DNA from: Larix kaempferi
Taxonomy: Eukaryota; Streptophyta; Pinopsida; Pinales; Pinaceae
Direction of reading: 5' to 3'
DNA length: 64,000 bases
Assembly: GCA_027924585.1 (NCBI GenBank)
Contig: BSBM01001936.1
Location: 206,001-270,000 of the forward strand
In this document: one piece after another, positions 56,510 to 64,000 of the stretch
Layout of the letters: each line of letters starts with the position of its first letter
Numbering within the stretch: position 1 is the first letter of the stretch
Made by a program: the position numbers and the translations under genes
Notes under the pieces: model-generated
Told to the model about the DNA's origin: nothing
Seen by the model: only the letters and a program-made list of their open reading frames with translations
The model's database searches: none

Positions 56510-56794
56510 TCAGAAGGAAGGAAAAGTTTCTAAGTGATAAGTATAGTTGGAATTGGGCACTAGAAACTATGGAAAAGTATGTACACAAAATTGTAGAGAT
56601 AGATCTATGTACTGCGCAGTGTTGTTGAAGCTGCGCGTCAAAAAAAAAAGAAATGATAAGAAAGGAAAATAAACAATGCGTTGTTGCGACACTCAAAAGG
56701 AAACCCTGAAGAGAAAAGAAATCAGACACTGTGAAGTAACTGCGTAGAACTAAAGATGACCTGCCACGCAGTTTGATGCAAAGCTCCAGAAAAT
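56510..56794 (+). other. E4 spacer after integrase
   Basis: Non-coding, with an A-rich run at 56641-56650 and CTGCGC repeats. No gene is seen. Confidence 0.5.
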
Positions 56795-56999
56795 AGCCGT
56801 TACAGTGTCGGTTGGAAATATAGCCGTTATGCATTATTTCCTTCCTACCGCTCCAGCATTTAAAGCACAAATAGCCGTTCTGAACGACTTAATGACAGAA
56901 TTGACCGAAGCATATGCCGGAATTGGCTAACGGATACTACATTTAATGCTTATCTAACCGTTAAGGAGCGCAGAGGGGGGTCAACCGCGGCTATAAATA
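56795..56999 (+). promoter_or_regulatory. possible internal promoter of the E4 accessory ORF
   Basis: TATAAATA at 56992-56999 lies about 115 bp before the ATG at 57114. Upstream within 200 bp are five CCGTT/AACGG sites: 56795-56802, 56822-56829, 56873-56879, 56927-56933 (CTAACGG) and 56956-56963 (AACCGTTA). AACGG is the core of the mitosis-specific MSA element bound by three-repeat MYB factors. Seen: the cluster and the TATA. Inferred: promoter function. Confidence 0.45.
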
Positions 57000-57113
57000 A
57001 TACAACAGTTAGACTTGCGGGTGTTACCAAATCACTTAGAAACTCTTGCGGACATTGTTTTTTGAGTAAGTTTTGCAAGTCATCCACTAGATTGTCGAAT
57101 AGTGTGCAAGCGA

Positions 57114-59999
57114 ATGTCATGTCAGAGCTCCTTTATTGACAAGGATTTCACGGTTGAAGAGACTGTGAGATTGTTGCAATACGAAGGGATTGAAGGGTTA
57201 ATGAGAACCCCAAACAAGAAAGTCATCACTGAACCAGAACAGGGTCCAAGAAGATCACTAAGACACGGCCCCTCAATGCAGGACAAAAGTAAAAATCTAG
57301 TAGCTCCGAGATCAAAATTACTGAAGACAAGTTCGGTGAGGCCAAATAATCCCATTTCCGATAAGGAGATACCTTTAACTATGACCCTAGATTATATCTC
57401 ACCACATGCACTAGATGCACTGGCCATTAGACTACTGAAGAGTCCAAAGTATGAGATACCACTCTCGCTAATATCAAAACATGTCGAGGTGGACAAAAAT
57501 CTATTGGGTAAGATTCCTGAATGTAAATGGGAGGACTATGATCTACTAGCAATGCAGAAGGAGAATCCCACTGAGTCGAGATTACCATAGTTCCAGCTAG
57601 ACAAATACATGTACTGGAAGAAGAATGCAAAGGGAGACCTCACTTTGGTCGTGAAAAGCTGGTTGTCCGGAGTAGCCAAGTCGGGGTTGCTCAACTTGCT
57701 CAGGCTCCCACATTTTGACAGATCATCGGAGCTCAATGCGGTGGTGCGAACTCTTATGGCACGCATCCACCAAGGATATTTATGGCTTGATCAGAATATC
57801 GACCTGACAATTGACTTAATCCATCGAATAACTGGGTTGAGAAAAAGGGGATCAGACCCAAGGAAGTTTTTTCAGGGGAAAAGCAAGGATAAAGAGGTAG
57901 CCGCGTTAATGAAGCAAACCCAGTCTGTCATCAAAGGGAAGCGAGGCTTCTAGATGGACGACATAAAGGACCAAGAAATAAAGTTTGTGACGCATCTATT
58001 AGTGGGAAAAATTCTCAGAAAATGTAGACCGTTAGAAGTCTCTACAGGTGCAGTACTACTCGGCACTGCAGCTGCGAAAGGAGAAGAATTTAATTGGTGT
58101 CAATACCTACTGAATGAGTTCCTATAGGAACTGAATGACATGCAGATCAATGCTAGATACTTCCATTTCACCTGGATAATAGTACTGATCACCTTCCTGG
58201 GATGGAAGGAGCCGAAGCAATACGTTGGAGTGGTTACAGACACCTCGGACTGCAGAGGTGCTCGCTATCATAACCTATGGGAAAATTTGAATCCCAAAAG
58301 ACAACACGAGATAACACTGGTATTTTACAGATATTATGACCAGCTGCGTGGGGCCATCATGCTTACCCTGTGAATACCAAAGCAAGTAACAAGCAAATGT
58401 ATCCACACTGTCAACTTTTATGCCACGATGAAGTGCATCTCAATTTCAATTAAAGCACAGACGAAGAATCCTGACTAGTACACAGGAAACTACCATATGT
58501 ACAAGGAACATATTGAGAATATCATGAAAGAATGGCCAGCTGAATTCCGAGTTGAGGTTGTGGACATCCAAATTGATTATGGCGAGGATAACCCTATCTC
58601 GTGTCCCATAGTAGAAGACAAAGAGTCAGGCAAGAGGAAGGACACTGGGAGTCCTTCAGTGCGCAAAAAACCAAGGAAGAAATAGAAAGCAAGTAAATAC
58701 CAATTAGACATAGTGGTTCACGAGGATGACTATCTAATGATCGCTGTGAAGGTCACTGAGAAAATGGTGGAGCTCTCGACCGATAAGGAGAAGAAGGAAA
58801 AGGAGATTCAGGACAGTTTGGACAAGAACCTGACTACACTATAAGGGATCTCACAAAAATTTGATGAAGTAAGCAAAAGATTACCATTGCCACGGGAATC
58901 AAAGGTTGAAGGGGAGTGGGCAGGAACTTTGCAGCAGCAAATCACCGTTCCCATGAGGTCCCGTGTTGTCCATCTGCAACCATTATCTATAAGGTTTCCA
59001 CTCTCTGATCAAGTGATGCTAGATAGAAAGAATGTAGAGCGCATGGAACTTTATCTTGCAAAGATACCATTGCCATCCCTACATTACTTGCAGATGCAAG
59101 TTTTTGAAGAAATGCGTCACAGAACCATAGATTCGCTGAAAGGACAGGCTGAGCTGCAAGCAACTAACAGAAAACTAGAAGAAGATAACTTGTGGAGAAT
59201 CATGCAATTGGAAGATGAGCATGATCGTCGGCTGAGATTGGAGTCCATGATCATTGCGGTTGTAGATAACATAGATGAATTTGAAGTACAACTAGATCCA
59301 GCAGATACTATTGTCAAGATTGGCGATCTGGTCACTAGTCTTAAGAACAAGAAGGAAGACATGGAGATTCTCCATGAGTCTGAAATTGCTGCCTTGAAGG
59401 TGCAGATCAATCCATAGACCCCACTAGATGAACAACAATTAAGACAGGGAGTACTGAAGACCACAACATAGAATATTGTTGCCGAAGTGGCTAAGTGCCA
59501 GAGTCTATTGGAAGCAGCGTCGAAGGAATTTAATGCCCTCGAGGAATATCAACAGTTGCAGGAGGTAAAGAAGGAAGTGAAAGAAAAGCATGCAAAACTA
59601 GAAAAGTGGGGAGAAGAAGTTAAGGTGCTACCAGCAAGAGATAAGCTGCTTAAATACAGACAAATCAACACCCTCAAAAAGGAAGTGCAAGCCTTACAAG
59701 AGAAAGAGACATAAAAGGGCAATAAGTCACAACCATTATTAGAGGAGGCAGGCACGATCTCGTAGGAGATCGAAGAAAAGTTAAAGGAGCTGAATGAGAA
59801 TCAGGAGCAGGTGGAAGGCCAGATCGGCCATGAGATAACACTTGAGATGCTTGAAACAGTCGAGAAAATCGAGTAGGATACGAAGACTGCGGTAGAGAAG
59901 CTGATCGGCACATTCAATGAGTTCGCTGCAAAACTCACCCCACAATCAGTAGAACACCTTGAAGAAGTTGCAGGTGGCTTGGGGGTGAGCCACATGTAA
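57114..59999 (+). pseudogene. E4 accessory ORF, about 960 codons, unknown
   Basis: A single frame without any frameshift from the ATG at 57114 to TAA at 59997, interrupted by 12 stops: nine TAG (57588, 57951, 58125, 58476, 58683, 59415, 59469, 59763, 59874), two TAA (58842, 59712) and TGA 58371. The first 40% is globular with a block LPHFDRSSELNAVVRTLMARI and IHRITGL. A basic, NLS-like stretch (KRKDTGSPSVRKKPRKK) is at about 58640-58682. From about 58700 to the end it is Glu/Lys-rich with long heptad-like coiled-coil stretches. No signal peptide or membrane segment is evident, so an envelope is unlikely despite the post-integrase position. I do not recognise the family. Confidence 0.65.
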
Positions 60000-61498
60000 G
60001 TATTAGGGGCCTATTGGGCCTGGCCCAACTGGGGCATTTTGAGAAGGAAGGATTTTGAGAACTGCGGAGCTGAGCACAGTTAAGTTGGAACAATTTTGGG
60101 ATAAGTTTTCGTATGTTGCGAAGTTGCGCGCAACACAGTATCGGAACAACCACGAAGACAGTGCTGTGATGTGTTTGGTCAATGAAAGATCCAGCTAAGT
60201 AGACTGTTGGACGAAAGACAACAGATGTTTCGGTTAGGTCATCGGAGATCTATTTTTGTCAAAGATACTCGATCACTGCCAAGTGGTGGGTAGGTGCGGA
60301 TTGGGAGGAAGGTGACTGGCCGCACACATAGAGAACTAGTACTGGAACCAATCGTCTAAAGGCCGTGAAAGAAGGAACAACTTGGTGAGAGCAACATATT
60401 GGTGCGCATATGACAGTTTTGTAAACCTAAGGGTTTCTACCTATGAGATGTAAAATACATGACCTATGGGTCTTGATCTATATATAAGGCAATTTTGTAA
60501 GGGAATGGGTTACTCTTCAATTTTGTGATCATTATTGAATATTGTTAGAGTCTGTAAGCTTGAAGCTATTGTAAAGGATTTGCAGCTAAGTGCGCAGAGA
60601 CCTAATTTTGAGAGAGAAGAGCATCTGTAGATGAGTGCACATACGAATAACTGTTGTACCCTTCCCTAAAATATAATAAGACAACAGTTCTTGTGGACGT
60701 AGCCTTCCATCCAGGGGCGTGAACCACGTTAAATATTGTGTTATGTGATGCTTTGTGTGATTGCCATTGATTCGATTGCTTAATATGAATGCTTGATGTT
60801 ACAGTTATCCAATATTTGTTGCTTTTATCTGTATTCACTGTGGAAGAGATGGGAATGAGATGTTAAGTAGTTCGTATATGGATGAATGTTAATGCTCAGT
60901 AGCTATAAGCCTTTGAATGCCTGGATCTGCTAAATAATCACAGAGTTAATAATAAGAAGTTGAAGTGCTGCATTAGGGTGCACAACATTTCACAATTCAT
61001 TCCATTACATATGTTTGAAACTGGTCTAAGTGTGGATGAATGATTAAAACTGTTAAGCAAGATTGATTAGTTTGATTAAGTCTTGAAGTGAACGTGCGTT
61101 CTGGTTGATGTGTTGATCCTTGATAAGAGCTGCAAGTTAAGCCATGGATAGCTTATCGTCATATCACCAAGTCTAAGACTCCATAAGTAGAGATCTGCAG
61201 GAAGCATATATCTACCCTTTGCATTGTCTCATCGCGGTATCCTAGAAGTACCGCATAGTCCCATTGATGCAAAGTATAAGACTTTGCACAATCCCTTGCC
61301 CACAGCGTGGAAGCTCCATATAGCTTGCGCATCAGTCAGTTAAGCACCTGCATCACCAAGTTGTGGAAACCTGATTCTGCAACCACCCCCACAACTTTGC
61401 CTCGGGTGAGACCTCAAGCTGCTTGCAACCTGTTGTCAAAAGGGTCGGTGAATAGGGGTTTTGTTGGTATCTTGCACCGCAAAGTACCTGGGTCTACA
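59995..61498 (+). repeat. tentative E4 3' LTR
   Basis: Preceded by GGGGGTGAG (59981-59989), a possible PPT. Starts TGTAAGTATT and ends …GGTCTACA before copia C sequence. It contains a TATATAAG box at 60481-60488 and, further on, GTGGACGTAGCC…GTGAACCACGTTAAA (about 60693-60735), an inverted GTGG/CCAC motif I remember from many plant LTRs near the R/U5 region. The partner LTR is missing, so the boundaries are not verified. Confidence 0.4.
60481..60488 (+). promoter_or_regulatory. TATA box in tentative E4 LTR
   Basis: TATATAAG with a C/T-rich start region downstream. Confidence 0.4.
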
Positions 61499-61907
61499 TT
61501 AGAAAACTTCTAGATCAGATTGGAGACCAACATTAGGGTTTTTTACAGAAGTGGAATTTTGGAGTGATCTCAGTACGGAATTGCTCTACTCAGCAAAAAC
61601 TAAATTTAGAGACCAAGATCGAAGCTTTTGGTTGGGTAGAACCCCAAGATCTATAAAACCCTAGTTCGGGTTTTGGACCAAAAAACCGGAAAACCAGATT
61701 TTGACAGAAGTTACAGATCCGAAATTCGTAGGTCATTTTTGGAGGGTCAATTTTTGGAGTTTTCAAAATTTGAGCACACCAGCTTGCTAGCCTCAGTCAA
61801 ATGCATCTCCCTGTCTAGACAGAAGTTTGAAATTCCAAGTTTGGATTTTTAGGGTTTTTCTGTCAAACCCTAGCCAGCTCCAGATCCAGTTTCAACAAAT
61901 CAAAGTG

Positions 61908-62025
61908 GATTGGGTTAATCCTAGAAGAGAATGATTTGGACACCTACATAAGTGAAGAAGTTCCAGTTCTAGATGGAGATGAGGCTAAGGCCTTACATAA
62001 TAAGACTACAAGCAATCCCGACAGG
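61908..62025 (+). pseudogene. gag: copia C Gag fragment
   Basis: About 35 codons matching residues after AWKYR in copia B: GLVILEEN-type helix, then DLDTYISEEVPVLDGDEAKALH. It breaks off into unrelated sequence at about 62010. Confidence 0.7.
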
Positions 62026-62945
62026 TATGACTTGAGGAGATACAGGTATGTTTTGAAATATGTTCATGATTAAGTTTATGATATGTTTGTCTTCATATTA
62101 TTGAGGTTAGTACAATCTTGATTAATTTTAGACTTGTCTTATCACCTTAGTAAAAGTATGAATGCATGTGAATGATAGAAGACATTCATTGATTAGGTTT
62201 ATGACACTTATGTTGTACTAATGCACTGTGGTGTTGTATGAGGATGATGTTGTCCACTAACATGGAAGGTACATCAAGAAAGACAAATCATGTTCTAGAT
62301 CAAGAACATATGACCATGGTGACATGAAGACAAAGACTCATCCATAGCCATTGATCACATAGAATCTCTACTTACGAGGTATGTATAATTTGGTTCTACA
62401 ATGATTAAACTTATGATATATGCAAGTTACTAGCACAAGGTCTCTAATTCATTGAAGAGAACAAAAGAAGACATTGTTTGGGTATGTTAGACATAACTAG
62501 GAAACATGATAATCCAGGTATGTTTTTCCTATATCAAGTTAGAATCCTACCTTGTGTTAGGATATTATACTTTTGTAGATTGATAATGATTATTCATGAT
62601 GTTATAAGTTTGAGTAATCATGAGCTTATGCATATTATGCTTCTTACTTTGAATAATGATATGAAAAACCAGAAGAGTCCTATGGTCAAATAAGAATATG
62701 CATGAGTAAAAGAAGTCCTCCATGAAACCTTGAATACTAACGCTTGTGATAAATTAATTGTGTATGAAATGACCATGACCATAAATGTTTAAGACTATTT
62801 AGAATCATAATATTTTGATGGTATTGAGATTATACTAATGAATGTATGATTATGTATGAGATCTTGAGGATGACACAATGATGACACTAGTGCACACTTA
62901 AGCATGCATAGTTGTATAGTATGGATAGAAGTTCAAAGACATAAA
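62026..62945 (+). other. intron-like unrelated segment in copia C
   Basis: Not homologous to copia B. It has several strong donor-like sites (CAG/GTATGT at 62046, GAG/GTATGT at 62379, CCAG/GTATGT at 62518). Two of the following stretches resemble each other (GATTAAGTTTATGATAT and GATTAAACTTATGATAT). No coding frame is recognised. It could be captured host gene sequence with introns. Confidence 0.4.
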
Positions 62946-63600
62946 TGATATCATAAAGGAAGCAAAGATCAAGAGGGAGAACACTCCAGTAGTTCCTGCA
63001 AAGAAGCAAAGGTTGAGAGGGAGTTCACCCAACAACCAAACAAAGATAAGTATTTGAATTGTTATTTCCTGTATATATGATTACTTAAATGATGTTGTTT
63101 AGTCATGTACATATTTATGTTCCTAGATTTAGGATGTATATTATGCATTTTAGAAAAGTTGCATTAATGAACAAGATACTACTAATATACAAGTAATGGT
63201 AAGTGGCCTATGGTACTGTACAACATTCCATTGCTACTTATCTAAAATGAAACCTTTTTGCTAACATATTGGGAGTTGTGCACACTCTTGACAATGTTCT
63301 AGTAGAGATGGAAGGCATCTAGAAAGTTACGGGATATGGATAAATGTTGTATTGAAGCATTGGCTAAGATAATTGCATGACTGTATGACATATGTCCTTA
63401 TGTGTAATATTTTATTCTGAAAACTAGGAGATGTTTCTAATCATGCAATTGAATTTGACTTGTAGGAAAGATAATGTACAATCACCTAGAAAAGAAGGAC
63501 AACGACATTTGTTCCAGCGATGAAGTTCAATAAAACTACCTATTGAAAATATTGAAGAATCTGAAGTTCCCAGGATCCGGAATGCAGTAATGGAAGGAAT
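62946..63600 (+). other. replaced pol hinge with intron-like segment in copia C
   Basis: Homologous to copia A 35600-36300. Lys/Arg/Pro-rich codons, then a 416-bp AT-rich stretch (63050-63465) starting GTATTT and ending CTTGTAG, then a frame rejoining RT. Confidence 0.6.
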
Positions 63601-63948
63601 CCATGATCGAAGAGTACTAGTCAATCATGAAGAATGATGTCTGGGATGTAGTCCCGAGACCAGTAGGGAAGTCTGTTATGACTTCCAAATGTATATGCAA
63701 GATCAAGCATGATGCAGATGGTATCATAGAGAAATACAAGGCAAGGATTGTGGCTCGTGGCTTCTCCCAGAAAGAAGGGATAGATTATGAAGAGACGTTT
63801 GCACCTGTAGCCAGATACACTTCCATCAGAACAGTGCTTGCTATGGTTGCAGTGATGAAGTGGAATATACACCAGATGGATTTCAAGACAGCTTTCTTGA
63901 ATGGCGTAGTCAAAGAAGAAGTGTATGTGGAGCAGCCACTCATTTTTT
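63601..63948 (+). pseudogene. copia C RT N-terminal part
   Basis: EEY[18 protein letters not shown] with a TAG where copia B has CAA/CAG for Gln. Then [21 protein letters not shown] and [23 protein letters not shown], followed by a TAG at 63946-63948. Homology continues to the window end (63.95-64.0 kb). Retains the RT segment that copia A lost. Confidence 0.85.
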
Positions 63949-64000
63949 AGACACATGACAGGGAGTCACATGTGTGCAAATAGAGGAAGGCCTTGTACGG

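Larger units (their letters stand above)
50616..61498 (+). mobile_element. E4: Ty3/gypsy pol pseudogene with accessory ORF, 5'-truncated
   Basis: Coding order on the plus strand: five zinc knuckles, retropepsin, capsid-like domain, RT, RNase H, integrase, then an accessory ORF and a tentative 3' LTR. The 5' LTR and Gag start are missing. The element joins the broken E3 LTR at about 50616 through a duplicated 13-bp motif. RT-RNase H-integrase order makes it Ty3/gypsy. The lineage is not Tat (no second RNase H seen); I cannot name it. Many in-frame stops, mostly TAG, and few frameshifts. A MITE lies at 52608-53174. Confidence 0.75.
61499..64000 (+). mobile_element. copia C: truncated third copy of the copia family
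   Basis: No 5' LTR. It begins within the leader (homology to copia A leader from about 61510), then has a Gag fragment, an unrelated intron-rich stretch, the same replaced hinge as copia A, and RT running past the window end. The Gag start is lost by a deletion joining AAGTGG of the leader to the GATTGGG codons of Gag. Confidence 0.8.

Noticed and set aside
57114-59999. Use of a non-standard code with TAG as a sense codon
   Set aside because: Plant nuclear code is standard. TAA and TGA stops also occur in the same frame, and CHG deamination explains the bias.
56510-59999. Envelope gene after integrase in E4
   Set aside because: No signal peptide, transmembrane segment or fusion-like hydrophobic stretch. 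The C-terminal half is charged coiled coil.

Overview
This is a plant nuclear window (AT-rich, no operons, no bacterial signals) made almost entirely of nested, decayed LTR retrotransposons. No complete host gene, tRNA or rRNA is recognisable. The density and age spread of the elements, together with Tat-type Ty3 elements carrying an extra RNase H, fit a seed plant with a very large repeat-rich genome. A gymnosperm is plausible, but the sequence does not prove it.

Layout from left to right. 1-0.5 kb: possible 3' end of a host coding exon with a 3' UTR. 1853-16363: element E1, an Athila-like, gag-only, non-autonomous Ty3 element with matching CCAGC target duplications. Its 3' LTR is split by element E2 (6663-15817, minus strand), a Tat-like element with gag and protease but no reverse transcriptase. 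16.4-21.6 kb: intergenic DNA with long TA microsatellites. 21615-27374: the 3' half of a fuller Tat-like element E5 (minus strand) with integrase, a second RNase H downstream of integrase, an antisense plant-mobile-domain-like gene, a stem-loop array, a polypurine tract (PPT) and an LTR. E5's integrase is cut by element E3 (27375-50615, minus), a gag-protease relative of E2. E3 itself holds two copies of one Ty1/copia family in opposite orientation: copia A (32566-39795, plus, degenerate, TSD AGGAC) and copia B (42096-49641, minus, nearly intact). 50616-61498: E4, a plus-strand Ty3 pol pseudogene with five zinc knuckles, a protease upstream of a capsid-like domain, a hairpin MITE insertion and a 2.9-kb accessory reading frame downstream of integrase. 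61.5-64 kb: a truncated third copy of the copia family (copia C) running off the window.

The most unusual signals are the following. (1) Arrays of about 50-60-bp units in E2, E3 and E5, in which each unit keeps a short stem whose two arms change together from unit to unit. (2) A UAG codon at the same RT/RNase H position in copia A and in the otherwise open copia B. (3) An 11-residue His-phased repeat and CX2CX3HX4C knuckles in the E2/E3 gag. (4) An antisense, intron-containing plant-mobile-domain-like gene in E5. (5) A single-frame accessory ORF in E4 whose internal stops are mostly TAG, with clustered AACGG-type sites and a TATA box upstream of it. (6) A shared intron-like block in the pol hinge of copia A and C.

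All boundaries, alignments and counts were made by eye.
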